Assembly (NCBI RefSeq): GCF_019139535.1
Contig: NZ_CP077073.1
Span: 2,570,501-2,634,500, forward strand
Direction of reading: 5' to 3'
Length of the DNA: 64,000 nucleotides
Source of the DNA: Pseudomonas muyukensis
GTDB taxonomy: Bacteria; Pseudomonadota; Gammaproteobacteria; Pseudomonadales; Pseudomonadaceae
Shown here one piece after another: positions 1 through 10,895 of the stretch (positions within the stretch are counted from its first letter, which is position 1; each line of letters starts with the position of its first letter). A model generated the notes under the pieces. That model saw only the letters and a list, made by a program, of their open reading frames with translations, was not told the origin of the DNA and made no database searches. A program made the position numbers and the translations under genes.

Positions 1-207
1 CAAGGTGAAGTTGTAGGTGATTTGCATATAGTGATGCAACACCACTATCCATGCCGCGAGGGCCCGCAGGATTTGAATTGAATTCAGCATTTTTCATCGT
101 TTTCCAACCAAACCGCGATGCTATTAGCTTGGGCTTGAAAAATCCATTGGCTGGTGTCGATGACGCACCCTGCCTGTCGGCTCGGCCAAGGGTGCGGCGG
201 CGCAGGG

Positions 208-388
208 CTGCCGCTGTACAGCAAGGCCGGGGTTCTGCTGATGTCGATGGTGGACGAAATCAATGGCACGTACGGCCGAGGGACGATGCGTACGGCCAGC
301 GTCCCCGACGCCTGGCTGGGGGATGCGGCGCGGCATGAAGAGCCGCTCTTGCACCACACGGATCGACCCGCTGTGGCGGGTGCGGTAG
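208..388 (+). pseudogene. C-terminal remnant of a UmuC/RulB-type DNA polymerase V subunit
   Basis: Only the last ~60 codons of a Y-family polymerase of the UmuC/RulB type can be read. One frame gives LYSKAGVLLMSMVDEING then YGRGTMRTASVP, which resembles the conserved tail of UmuC (KAGVMLMDL.., GRGTVR.ASVP). Near 309-325 the similarity jumps by one frame and continues as GWGMRRGMKSRSCTTRIDP and LWRVR, ending at a TAG at 386-388, the usual UmuC ending (WGMRREMMSQSYTTR..DQLW.VR). The gene therefore has no N-terminal catalytic part here and carries a frameshift. Nothing recognisable precedes it in 1-207, and 389-535 holds no gene. rulAB genes in Pseudomonas are known integration targets, so this may be a leftover of an excised or decayed element. 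Confidence 0.7.
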
Positions 389-535
389 AAAGGACGAGCT
401 TGGCGGCAGATATTCGTTCATGCTGCGTTGAAAACAGCCTGGCCTGACTTTCGGTCCCAGGCGTTTGCGTACAGAGCCCAGGGGTAGCGTTGCGAACTTG
501 ATTACCCCCGCACATCTCGCCGAGGTCACCTGCCG

Positions 536-1156
536 ATGTCCATTGCTGACAACCTGATTGCGTTTACCTTCGCCGCAACGCTGCTAACCCTAACACCCGG
601 CCTGGACACGGCATTGATATTGAGAACCGCCACCCTCGAGGGAAAGGCGCAGGCGCTTCGCGCCGCATTGGGCATCAATACGGGTTGTTTGCTATGGGGC
701 GCCGCTGTCGCCTTTGGTCTTGGGGCGTTGCTTGCCGTCTCAGAGTTGGCGTACAACGCCTTGAAGTACTGTGGTGCCGCCTATTTAGCCTGGTTAGGGC
801 TAAACATGCTTTTGCGTCCGCGCAAGTCGTTAGCGCCCATCGACACGGCAACAAAGCACAACCAGAACTGGTTCCTGAAGGGCATGATGGGGAATCTCCT
901 GAATCCCAAGGTTGGTATTTTCTACGTCTCTTTTCTGCCTCAATTCATTCCCCAGGGCCAGCCGCTGGTTGCTTGGACGTTTGCCTTGGTAAGCATCCAT
1001 GTGGCAATTGGCTTGCTATGGTCGACGCTGCTGATCGCCGCGACCCAGTCGCTGGCCGGGATATTGCGGGGTGAGAAGGTAGTGGCGTGGATGGACCGTG
1101 CAACAGGCATGATCTTCGTGCTTTTTGCGGCACGTCTGGCCCTCAGTAAACGTTAA
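536..1156 (+). CDS. LysE family amino-acid exporter
   Basis: A 206-residue integral membrane protein of the LysE/RhtB translocator family, which exports amino acids or related small metabolites across the inner membrane. The N-terminus shows the family signature (TPGLDTALILRTA near residues 20-32), followed by hydrophobic segments and the conserved GNLLNPKVGIFYVSFLPQF stretch near 118-136. Length is normal for the family. The ATG follows a GAGG about 10 bases upstream. It stands alone: a polymerase remnant lies upstream and a convergent TonB receptor gene downstream beyond a REP pair. The substrate cannot be told from sequence. Confidence 0.9.
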   Translation: MSIADNLIAFTFAATLLTLTPGLDTALILRTATLEGKAQALRAALGINTGCLLWGAAVAFGLGALLAVSELAYNALKYCGAAYLAWLGLNMLLRPRKSLAPIDTATKHNQNWFLKGMMGNLLNPKVGIFYVSFLPQFIPQGQPLVAWTFALVSIHVAIGLLWSTLLIAATQSLAGILRGEKVVAWMDRATGMIFVLFAARLALSKR

Positions 1157-1231
1157 GTTCCTGCGCCAGTGAGCAAGCCGCTTATGACGCCTTGATCAAC
1201 ACCTGCAGCGTTGGAGGCTGGCCGCTGGCGC

Positions 1232-1294
1232 CCTGTTCGCCGCCAAGGCCGGCTCCTGCAGGCCTTTGTAGGAGCCGGCTTTGCCGGCGAACAG
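1232..1294. repeat. REP inverted pair
   Basis: Two REP units face each other (CTGTTCGCCGCCAAGGCC.. and ..CCGGCTTTGCCGGCGAACAG) in the space between two convergent genes. This is the usual place for Pseudomonas REP elements, where they may serve as transcription ends or gyrase/IHF sites. Confidence 0.8.
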
Positions 1295-1355
1295 CATCTC
1301 GACCAGGAAAAACCCTGACGCACCAGCGCCGCCTGGCAGTCGCCATGCCCTTGCC

Positions 1356-3404
1356 TCAGCGCAAGCTGTAGGAAACCCCCGCATACACCGCAAACCCTTC
1401 CCCCGGCGTCGAGCGCGCTTCATCGCGCCCGCCGTCGTCATACCCCGGCGTCACCGTGGCGGCATAGCGCTGGTTGGTCAGGTTGCGCAGGTCCAGCCAG
1501 GTTTGCCAGTCGCGCTTGGGTGAGTTCCAGCCCAGGCGCGCGCCCAGCAGCGCATAGGCGTCGGCGTGGTTGCTGTTGGCGTAGTCCACCTGCACCTTGG
1601 AGGCCATCTGCGTATTGACCCCGGCGTAGAAGCCGCTCGGCCAGTCGTAGCGTAGCTCGGCCTGGTAGTAGTGCATGGGAATGCCGGGCAGGCGGTTGTC
1701 GCCGAACCTGTCGTCGTCGCGGTAATGGAAGTCGCTGAAGGTATAGGCTTGGCGCAGGCTCAGCTTGCCGGTACCGGGGCGTTCCCAGAGCAGGCTGTCG
1801 AGGCCGGCCTCGATGCCCTGGTGCACGCTGGGGCTGGCGTTGAACTCCTTGAACGGCAGGCCTTGCACGACTTCCACGTTCAGCAGTTCATGACGCACCT
1901 GTGCGTAGTACCAGGCCAGGTCCCAACGCCCCACCGCCGAATCGCCACGGGCGCCCAGCTCCAGGGTGGTGGCGGTCTGGTTGTGCATCTTCATGGGCTG
2001 GTTGGCGACTGGCGCACTCCACACCAGCGACCACGGATGCGGCGGCTCCACCGAGCGGCTGAGGTTGCCGTACAGCTGCAGGTCCGGGCGGATGTCGTAG
2101 CGCAGGCCCAGCCGCGGCGCATAGTCCCAGTCATGCTGGCTGACCTTGCCGCCACTGGCCGGGTAGGTGACGTCGCTCTCGCGGCGGGTGTAGATCATCG
2201 CCAGGCCCGTGGTCAGCCACAGGTTCGGGACCAGCTCCAGGTCGTTACCCAGGTGCAGCACGGTGTCCGAGCCCTGGTAGCTGAAATCGCGGGTGCGTGC
2301 GCCGGTCAGGTCATTGACCCGGGAAAACTGCGAGGCGCCACTGTTGGGCAGGTGCTTGGTGGTGCGCCAGCCGAGGGTAGTCTTGCTCTCGTGCCCAAAC
2401 AGAGTGTCGCGGCGCAGGTAGTTGAGCGTGCCGCTGACATCGCTGTAGGCGACCTTCAGGCGCATCGGGCCTTCGCGCAGGTCCATGGGGTAGTCGTGAT
2501 AGACCAGGCCCGCCTCCAGCCGCGAATCGTCGTCGAGGAAGAAGGTGGTCTTGTTGCCGACCCAGGTGCTGCCAGGTTGCGGACGGCGATCGTTGCGGGC
2601 CAGGTAGGCTGGGTTGGCAGCCCGTGGATGATGCTTGATCTGGTCCTTGGTCAAGCGCCCGGCCAGGTCATTCTCGGTCTCCCGGTAGCGCAGGTAGAAG
2701 CGCGTTTCCAGGTTCGGGTTGAAACGGTAGCCGACGTTGGCGGCGATGCCCTTGGCGCTGCCGCTGCTGTGTTGCTGGTAGCCATCGTACTCGGCATCGG
2801 TCAGCGCCACGTAGTAGTCAAGGTTGCCCAGCACCTGGCCGGAGCTGATGTGCCGGCGCTGGTAGCCGCGGCTGCCGGCTTCATAGCGCACTTGCAGGGG
2901 CGCGGCATCGTAGCCGGTGTGGGTCAGGTAGTTGATCGCACCGCCCAGGGCCAGCGAGCCCTGGTCGAAGCCGTTGGCGCCGCGCAGCACTTCGGCGCGG
3001 TTCAGCCACAACGGCTCGAACAGCTCGTAGGGCGTGCCGCCGGGGCCGGTCAGCGGCAGGCCGTCGAACATCGTGTACACCCCCGAGCCGTGGGCGCCCG
3101 GTGCGCGGTTGATGCCCGAACCGCGGATCGACAGCTTGATGCCGTCATTGCCGGCTGACTGGGCGAATACCCCTGGCTGATAGGCCAGCACGTCCTGGTT
3201 GCTGGCCACCCGGCCCTGGCTCACCCGGCCCATGTCCACCAGGTTGCTGGCGCCGGGTACCTCGCGCAGGCGTTCGGCGGCGCTCTCGAGCTCGGACTGG
3301 GCCTGGCCCTGGATCAGTACCTGGTCGAGCTCGACGCGGTTGGCGGCCTGGGTGGTGCCAGCGACGAACAGCGCCAGCAGGGAGTAGGGGAGGGTGGGAC
3401 GCAT
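1356..3404 (-). CDS. TonB-dependent outer-membrane receptor
   Basis: 682 residues from the ATG at 3404, which starts a clear signal peptide (MRPTLPYSLLALFVAGTTQA). A TonB-box-like segment (LDQVLIQG) follows near residue 26, then a plug domain (DVLAYQPGVFAQ, IRGSGI, VLRGANGFDQGSLALGGAINY near 75-175) and a 22-strand-type barrel ending in a C-terminal aromatic-rich strand (YAGVSYSLR). There is no N-terminal signalling domain, so it is not a FecA-type transducer. Such receptors import ferric chelates or other scarce metals and cofactors; the ligand is not evident, and I saw no Fur box in the 200 bases upstream. It lies downstream of the nuo operon on the same strand but is separated from it by a terminator and REPs, so it probably has its own promoter. 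Confidence 0.9.
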   Translation of the reverse strand: MRPTLPYSLLALFVAGTTQAANRVELDQVLIQGQAQSELESAAERLREVPGASNLVDMGRVSQGRVASNQDVLAYQPGVFAQSAGNDGIKLSIRGSGINRAPGAHGSGVYTMFDGLPLTGPGGTPYELFEPLWLNRAEVLRGANGFDQGSLALGGAINYLTHTGYDAAPLQVRYEAGSRGYQRRHISSGQVLGNLDYYVALTDAEYDGYQQHSSGSAKGIAANVGYRFNPNLETRFYLRYRETENDLAGRLTKDQIKHHPRAANPAYLARNDRRPQPGSTWVGNKTTFFLDDDSRLEAGLVYHDYPMDLREGPMRLKVAYSDVSGTLNYLRRDTLFGHESKTTLGWRTTKHLPNSGASQFSRVNDLTGARTRDFSYQGSDTVLHLGNDLELVPNLWLTTGLAMIYTRRESDVTYPASGGKVSQHDWDYAPRLGLRYDIRPDLQLYGNLSRSVEPPHPWSLVWSAPVANQPMKMHNQTATTLELGARGDSAVGRWDLAWYYAQVRHELLNVEVVQGLPFKEFNASPSVHQGIEAGLDSLLWERPGTGKLSLRQAYTFSDFHYRDDDRFGDNRLPGIPMHYYQAELRYDWPSGFYAGVNTQMASKVQVDYANSNHADAYALLGARLGWNSPKRDWQTWLDLRNLTNQRYAATVTPGYDDGGRDEARSTPGEGFAVYAGVSYSLR

Positions 3405-3483
3405 GGGGACGGGGTTCCAGATCGGGTGCGGGAGTCTGACGCTGCAAAGGGCAGACGAAGCACAGTGGTCGATCTGTAATAGG

Positions 3484-3549
3484 TTCGCCGGCAAGCCGGC
3501 TCCTACGAGGGGCGGACGAAACCCAGCAGGCGCCGGCTTGCCGGCGAAC
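3484..3549. repeat. REP inverted pair
   Basis: TTCGCCGGCAAGCCGGCTCC and its inverted partner (GCCGGCTTGCCGGCGAA) flank about 25 bases. The pair sits between the nuo terminator and the TonB receptor gene. Confidence 0.85.
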
Positions 3550-3550
3550 C

Positions 3551-3584
3551 GCGCAAAAAAGAACACCCCGCCGAGGCGGGGTGT
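3551..3584 (-). terminator. Rho-independent terminator of the nuo operon
   Basis: On the minus strand ACACCCCGCC and GGCGGGGTGT form a GC-rich hairpin directly followed by a run of T (TTCTTTTTT). It starts 20 bases after the nuoN stop, so it ends the nuo transcript. Confidence 0.9.
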
Positions 3585-3604
3585 CTTTCACACCGTCGAA
3601 CCGA

Positions 3605-5074
3605 TCAACCGATCAGTTGCAGGCCGGCCTGCTGCACCATTTCCAGCAGCGGCTGCGGGTACACACCCAGTACGAAGGCGAGAATCGCGATGGCCAGCAG
3701 CATCACGCCACCGGTGCGCTGTTCCCACTTCAGCGGGGCGTCGTGGCGACGCAGGTTCGGCTCGACCAGGTACAGGGTGACCATGACGCGCAGGTAGTAG
3801 TACACGCCGATGGCGCTGCCGATCACCAGGGCGCCGACCAGCCACCACAGGTGCGACTCGACCCCGGTGGCGATGATGTAGAACTTGCCGATGAAGCCGG
3901 CGGTCAGCGGAATGCCCGCCAGCGACAGCATCATCACGGTCAGCACCGCGGTCAGGTAGGGACGGCGCCAGAACAGGCCGCGGTACTCGTACAGGGCGTC
4001 GGCGTCACGGCCGGCGTACGGTGAGGACATCAGGGTGATCACGCCGAAGGCGCCGAGGCTGGTGATCACGTAGGTGACCAGGTACACGCCCATGGCTTCC
4101 AGGGCCAGGCCCTTGCTGGCAACCAGGGCGATGACCAGGTAGCCGAAGTGGGCGATGGACGAGTAACCGAGCAGACGCTTGAGGTTGCTCTGGGTCAGCG
4201 CCAGCAGGTTGCCGATGATGATCGAGGCGACCGCGATCACTGCCAGCACGGTGCTCAGCACGCCGCTGCTGGCGGCAGGGGAGAGCATGAACAGGCGTAC
4301 CACCACGGCGAACACCGCGACCTTGCTGGCGGTGGCCAGGAACGCCGCGACCGGCGCCGGGGCGCCTTCGTACACGTCCGGGGTCCACAGGTGGAACGGC
4401 ACCAGCGACAGCTTGAAGGCCAGGCCCACCAGCATCATGCCCAGGCCCAGCTGGGCCAGCAGGCTTGGCATGTTGGTGGCGGCCAGGGCCTTGCCGATCT
4501 GGTCGAAGGTCAGGCTGCCGGCATCGGCGTACAGCAGGGCCATGCCGAACAGCAGGAAGGCGGAACCGGCGGCCGACAGCACCATGTACTTGATGCCGGC
4601 TTCCAGCGAGCGCTTGTTGAAGAACGCATACGCCACCAGGCCGTAGACCGGCACCGACAGCAGCTCCAGGCCGATGAACAGGCCGGCCAGGTGGTTGGCG
4701 CTGACCAGCACCAGGCCACCCAGTGCGGACATCAGCAGCAGCAGGTAGAGCTCTTCACGGTTGCCCGGGTAGCCCTTGGAGCCCTCGCCCAGGTAGGCGT
4801 GGGCGAGGGTGACGCAGGCCAGCGTCGCCACCAGGATGATCGCCATGTACAGGCAGGCGAACTTGTCGATGGTGACCAGCGAGGTCACCGCCAGCGGCGC
4901 GACCTTCAGCGCCGGGAGGATCGACAGCAGGGCCAGGTTCAGGCCCACGGTCGACAGCAGGAAGGTCTGCGAGTGGTTGCGCTTCCAGGCGATCGCCAGC
5001 ATCACCACCACCGTGGTGAGGGTGGTGATCAGCATCGGCGCCAATGCGATGAAGTGTTGAGTGGTGAATTCCAT
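3605..5074 (-). CDS. nuoN: NADH-quinone oxidoreductase subunit N
   Basis: 489 residues from the ATG at 5074 ([14 protein letters not shown]). This is one of the three antiporter-like proton-pumping subunits (with NuoL and NuoM) in the membrane arm of respiratory complex I. The sequence is almost wholly hydrophobic helices, with the family core [19 protein letters not shown] and the broken-helix region [18 protein letters not shown]. Upstream codons in the same frame overlap the nuoM end and have no family similarity, so the longer start is rejected. Last gene of the nuo operon, 7 bases after nuoM and followed by the terminator. Confidence 0.97.
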   Translation of the reverse strand: MEFTTQHFIALAPMLITTLTTVVVMLAIAWKRNHSQTFLLSTVGLNLALLSILPALKVAPLAVTSLVTIDKFACLYMAIILVATLACVTLAHAYLGEGSKGYPGNREELYLLLLMSALGGLVLVSANHLAGLFIGLELLSVPVYGLVAYAFFNKRSLEAGIKYMVLSAAGSAFLLFGMALLYADAGSLTFDQIGKALAATNMPSLLAQLGLGMMLVGLAFKLSLVPFHLWTPDVYEGAPAPVAAFLATASKVAVFAVVVRLFMLSPAASSGVLSTVLAVIAVASIIIGNLLALTQSNLKRLLGYSSIAHFGYLVIALVASKGLALEAMGVYLVTYVITSLGAFGVITLMSSPYAGRDADALYEYRGLFWRRPYLTAVLTVMMLSLAGIPLTAGFIGKFYIIATGVESHLWWLVGALVIGSAIGVYYYLRVMVTLYLVEPNLRRHDAPLKWEQRTGGVMLLAIAILAFVLGVYPQPLLEMVQQAGLQLIG

Positions 5075-5081
5075 AGCGCTC

Positions 5082-6614
5082 TTACCGGGCCGAAGCGAGT
5101 TGAGTGAATGCGGAACCGAGCCACTGCTGCACACCGCTCATGGTGGCGGCAGAAGTGTCGAGGAACGGCTGCGGATACACGCCCAGCAGGATCAGCAGGC
5201 CGGCCAGGCCCAGCACCATGATCAGCTCGCGGCTGTCCATGCCGGCCAGCACGATGTCGGCCTTGGCCGGACCGAAGTAGGCGCGGTGGATCATGATCAG
5301 CGAGTACACCGAACCGAACACCAGGCCGGTGGTGGCGATCACGGTGATCCATGGTACATGGACGAAGCTGCCGATCAGGATCAGGAACTCGCCGACGAAG
5401 TTGCCGGTGCCCGGCAAGCCGAGCGAAGCGGCGGCGAAGAACAGGCTGATGGCCGGAAGATACGCGATGCGGTGCCACAGGCCGCCCATCTGGCGCATGT
5501 CACGGGTGTGCAGGCGCTCGTACAGCTGGCCGGACAGGATGAACAGCGCGGCGGCCGACAGGCCGTGGGCCAGCATCTGGATCACCGCGCCTTGCAGGGC
5601 CTGCTGGCTGCCGGAGTAGATACCGATCAGCACGAAGCCCATGTGCGAAACGCTGGAGAAGGCGATCAGGCGCTTGATGTCGGTTTGCGCGAAGGCCAGG
5701 AAGGCACCGTAGAAGATACCGATCAGGCCCAGGGTCATGGCGATCGGCGCGAACTCGGCCGAGGCGTTCGGGAACAGCGGCAGGGCGAAGCGCAGCAGGC
5801 CGTAGGCCGCGGTCTTCAGCAGGATACCGGCCAGGTCCACGGAACCTGCGGTCGGTGCCTGGGCGTGGGCGTCAGGCAGCCAGGAGTGGAACGGCACCAC
5901 CGGCAGCTTCACCGCGAAGGCGATGAAGAAGCCCAGCATCAGGATGTACTCGACGCCGGCCGGCAGTTCGGCCTTGAGCAGGTCGCTGTAGTTGAAGGTG
6001 ATCACCCCGGTGCTGTTGTAGTTGACCAGCACCAGGCCAAGGATCGCCACCAGCATGATCAGGCCGCTGGCCTGGGTGAAGATGAAGAACTTGGTGGCCG
6101 CGTAGATCCGCGTCTTCTTGCCATCGGCCGAGCTGTGACCCCAGAGCGCGATGAGGAAGTACATCGGCACCAGCATCATTTCCCAGAAGAAGAAGAACAG
6201 GAACAGGTCCAGGGCCAGGAACACACCGACCACGCCGCCGAGGATCCACATCAGGTTGAGGTGGAAGAAGCCGACGTGGCGCTGGATCTCTTTCCACGAG
6301 CACAGCACCGACAGCACGCCGAGCAGGCCGGTGAGCAGGATCATCAGCAGCGACAGGCCGTCCAGGGCCAGGTGGATGCTGATGCCGAAGCGCTTGATCC
6401 ACTCGACCTTGTATTCGAGGGCCCAGGCAGGTTCGGCGCCCGGGGTCGGGGCCAGGGTGTAGTTACCGGTCGCCCACAGCCACAGGCCGATGCCAAGCAG
6501 CAGGGACATGGTCAGCAGCGCGATCCAGCGCGGCAGGGTGGCGCCGAAGCGCTCACCCAGCCAGCACAGGAAGCCGCCGATGAAGGGGATCAGGATCAGC
6601 CAAGGCAAAATCAT
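5082..6614 (-). CDS. nuoM: NADH-quinone oxidoreductase subunit M
   Basis: 510 residues, antiporter-like membrane subunit of complex I. Family landmarks are the [20 protein letters not shown] segment with its conserved membrane glutamate near residue 144, [20 protein letters not shown], and the discontinuous helix around [21 protein letters not shown]. Length matches the usual 500-510. It lies 40 bases after nuoL and 7 before nuoN, inside the operon. Confidence 0.97.
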   Translation of the reverse strand: MILPWLILIPFIGGFLCWLGERFGATLPRWIALLTMSLLLGIGLWLWATGNYTLAPTPGAEPAWALEYKVEWIKRFGISIHLALDGLSLLMILLTGLLGVLSVLCSWKEIQRHVGFFHLNLMWILGGVVGVFLALDLFLFFFFWEMMLVPMYFLIALWGHSSADGKKTRIYAATKFFIFTQASGLIMLVAILGLVLVNYNSTGVITFNYSDLLKAELPAGVEYILMLGFFIAFAVKLPVVPFHSWLPDAHAQAPTAGSVDLAGILLKTAAYGLLRFALPLFPNASAEFAPIAMTLGLIGIFYGAFLAFAQTDIKRLIAFSSVSHMGFVLIGIYSGSQQALQGAVIQMLAHGLSAAALFILSGQLYERLHTRDMRQMGGLWHRIAYLPAISLFFAAASLGLPGTGNFVGEFLILIGSFVHVPWITVIATTGLVFGSVYSLIMIHRAYFGPAKADIVLAGMDSRELIMVLGLAGLLILLGVYPQPFLDTSAATMSGVQQWLGSAFTQLASAR

Positions 6615-6654
6615 GACGGGTTGGTTTCCTTTGGCAAAGTCGCAAGATTCATAG

Positions 6655-8504
<1,850 letters not shown>

Positions 8505-8508
<4 letters not shown>

Positions 8509-8813
8509 CCGCGCATCTCACTGGCAGCATCGATGTCGAGAGTGTGGAAGCGGCGATACAACTGCAGCAGGATCGCCAGGCCAATGCTGGCCTCGGCGGC
8601 TGCCAGGCTGATCACCAGAATGAACATCACCTGGCCGTCGGGCTGGACCCAACGGGCACCGGCGACGATGAACGCCAGGGCTGCGGCGTTCATCATGACT
8701 TCCAGGCTCATGAGCACGAAGAGGATGTTGCGGCGGACCATCAGCCCGACCAGACCTAAGCAGAACAGGATGCCGGCGACCGCCAGACCATGCTCGAGAG
8801 GGATAGCACCCAT
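8505..8813 (-). CDS. nuoK: NADH-quinone oxidoreductase subunit K
   Basis: 102 residues with three transmembrane helices, homologous to MrpC/ND4L. The conserved membrane glutamates lie in [13 protein letters not shown] and [11 protein letters not shown]; they belong to the proton path linking the quinone site to the antiporter subunits. Normal length. It sits 3 bases after nuoJ and its stop overlaps the nuoL start. Confidence 0.97.
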
Positions 8814-8816
8814 GAT

Positions 8817-9317
8817 TTACTCCTTCGCCTCGTTGCGGCCCAGGTGGAAGGCGGTGACGGCTGCCGCGAGCAGCAGCATCGAGGCCAGTTCGACCACCAG
8901 CAGGTAAGGGCCGAACAGGCTGATGCCGACCTCTTTGGCGCTGACGGTGGTACCGCTGATGGCAGCGCCCGTCGGGGTGACGAACAGTACGTACAACAGC
9001 TCGAGCAGCAGCAGGGCGGCGAGCACGACCGGCCCGGCCCAGATGCCTGGCTTGAGCCAGCCGCGCTCCTGGGCGACCGAGGCCGGCCCGAGGTTGAGCA
9101 TCATCACCACGAAGACGAACAGCACCATGATGGCGCCGGCATAGGCGATCACTTCCAGGGCGCCGGCGAACGGCGCACCGAGGGAGAAGAAGATCATCGC
9201 CACGGAGATCAGCGAAATGATCAGGTAGAGCAGGGCGTGCACGGGGTTGGTGCCGGTCACCACGCGCAGCGTGGAGACAACGGCGACACCGGATGCGAAG
9301 TAGAAAGCGAATTCCAT
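8817..9317 (-). CDS. nuoJ: NADH-quinone oxidoreductase subunit J
   Basis: 166 residues with about five hydrophobic helices, the ND6-like membrane subunit of complex I. The start [20 protein letters not shown] and the glycine-rich helix [19 protein letters not shown] (the pi-bulge helix of the family, near residues 57-75) are clear. It lies 10 bases after nuoI and 3 before nuoK. Confidence 0.96.
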   Translation of the reverse strand: MEFAFYFASGVAVVSTLRVVTGTNPVHALLYLIISLISVAMIFFSLGAPFAGALEVIAYAGAIMVLFVFVVMMLNLGPASVAQERGWLKPGIWAGPVVLAALLLLELLYVLFVTPTGAAISGTTVSAKEVGISLFGPYLLVVELASMLLLAAAVTAFHLGRNEAKE

Positions 9318-9327
9318 CTTTCTGTCC

Positions 9328-9876
9328 TTATGGGAGCAAGCTCTTCACGTTGATCGGCTCGGCTTCGTTCTGCGCAGCGCCTTTCGGCTTGCCAGCGATC
9401 GCCATGCCCGCAACACGGTAGAAGTTGTAGTCAGGGTTCTTGCCGGGGCCGGAGATCAGCAGATCTTCTTTCTCGTACACCAGGTCCTGACGCTTGAACT
9501 CGGCCATTTCGAAATCCGGAGTCAGCTGGATCGCGGTGGTCGGGCACGCCTCTTCGCACAGGCCGCAGAAGATGCAGCGCGAGAAGTTGATGCGGAAGAA
9601 CTCAGGGTACCAACGACCGTCCTCGGTCTCGGCCTTCTGCAACGAGATGCAGCCGACCGGGCAGGCCACCGCGCAGAGGTTGCACGCCACGCAGCGCTCC
9701 TCGCCGTCGGGGTCGCGGGTGAGGACGATGCGGCCGCGATAGCGCGGCGGCAGGTACACGGGTTCTTCGGGGTACTGCAGGGTGTCGCGCTTGCGGAACC
9801 CGTGGGAGAACACCATGGCCAGGCTGCGCAGCTGTGTGCCGGTGCCCTTAACGATGTCGCCGATATACTTGAACAT
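9328..9876 (-). CDS. nuoI: NADH-quinone oxidoreductase subunit I (two 4Fe-4S clusters)
   Basis: 182 residues, a peripheral ferredoxin-like subunit carrying clusters N6a and N6b close to the membrane. Both CxxCxxCxxxCP motifs are intact: [17 protein letters not shown] near residues 61-77 and [17 protein letters not shown] near 100-116. The N-terminus is amphipathic, as in membrane-associated family members. 11 bases after nuoH, 10 before nuoJ. Confidence 0.97.
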   Translation of the reverse strand: MFKYIGDIVKGTGTQLRSLAMVFSHGFRKRDTLQYPEEPVYLPPRYRGRIVLTRDPDGEERCVACNLCAVACPVGCISLQKAETEDGRWYPEFFRINFSRCIFCGLCEEACPTTAIQLTPDFEMAEFKRQDLVYEKEDLLISGPGKNPDYNFYRVAGMAIAGKPKGAAQNEAEPINVKSLLP

Positions 9877-9887
9877 GGGTCAAATCC

Positions 9888-10895
9888 TCACTGGGCCGCG
9901 ACGGCTGGCGTGTTGTAGAGCACGATCGCAGCGGTCACCAGCAAATTGATCAGGGTCAGCGGCAGGCAGAACTTCCAGCTGAAGTCCATCACCTGGTCAT
10001 AGCGTGGGCGCGGGATCGAGGCGCGCAGCAGGATGAACAGCATGATGAAGAACGCGGTCTTCAGGGCGAACCACAGGAACGGCACCTGCGGCAGGATGCC
10101 GAACGGGCCGTGCCAGCCGCCGAAGAACAAGGTGACCAGCAGCGCCGAGATCAGGACGATGCCGATGTACTCGCCAACGAAGAACATGCCCCATTTCATG
10201 CCGGCATATTCGATGTGGTAGCCGTCGGCCAGTTCCTGTTCCGCTTCCGGCTGGTCGAACGGGTGACGGTGGGTCACGGCGACGCCAGCGATGAAGAAGG
10301 TGCAGAAGCCGAAGAACTGCGGAATGATGAACCACAGGTTGTTGGCCTGGTATTCAACGATGTCGCGCATGTTGAACGAGCCCACCTGCACCACCACGCC
10401 CATCAGCGCCAGGCCCAGGAACACCTCGTACGACACGGTCTGCGCCGAAGCACGCAAGCTGCCCAGCAGGGCGTACTTGTTGTTCGACGACCAGCCGGCG
10501 AACAGCACGGCGTACACCGACAGACCGGCCATGGCGAAGAAGAACAGCAGGCCGATGTTCAGGTCGGCGACGCCCCAGCTCGGGCTGATCGGGATGATCG
10601 AGAAGGCGATCAGCAGCGCGCTCATGGCCACCACTGGCGCCAGGGTGAAGATCATCTTGTCGACGAAGGGCGGGTTCCAGTCTTCCTTGAAGAACATCTT
10701 CAGCATGTCGGCGGCGATCTGGAACATGCCGTACGGGCCAACGCGGTTCGGACCGTAGCGGTCCTGCCACCAGCCCAGCAGGCGCCGTTCGACGAAGCTG
10801 AGCAGGGCGCCGCAGACCACCACGGCCAGCAGCACCACGATGGCCTTGACGACCTGAATGATCACGTCGATCACTTCGGGGGTGAACCAGCTCAT
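9888..10895 (-). CDS. nuoH: NADH-quinone oxidoreductase subunit H
   Basis: 335 residues, the ND1-like membrane subunit that forms much of the quinone tunnel. It has the [20 protein letters not shown] segment near residues 35-54, the conserved loop [19 protein letters not shown] near 215, and [19 protein letters not shown] near the C-terminus. The start overlaps the nuoG stop by 4 bases (ATGA). Confidence 0.97.
   Translation of the reverse strand: MSWFTPEVIDVIIQVVKAIVVLLAVVVCGALLSFVERRLLGWWQDRYGPNRVGPYGMFQIAADMLKMFFKEDWNPPFVDKMIFTLAPVVAMSALLIAFSIIPISPSWGVADLNIGLLFFFAMAGLSVYAVLFAGWSSNNKYALLGSLRASAQTVSYEVFLGLALMGVVVQVGSFNMRDIVEYQANNLWFIIPQFFGFCTFFIAGVAVTHRHPFDQPEAEQELADGYHIEYAGMKWGMFFVGEYIGIVLISALLVTLFFGGWHGPFGILPQVPFLWFALKTAFFIMLFILLRASIPRPRYDQVMDFSWKFCLPLTLINLLVTAAIVLYNTPAVAAQ

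Noticed and set aside
3405..3604. Fur box in front of the TonB receptor
   Set aside because: Searched by eye; only REPs, the nuo terminator and GC-rich sequence were found.
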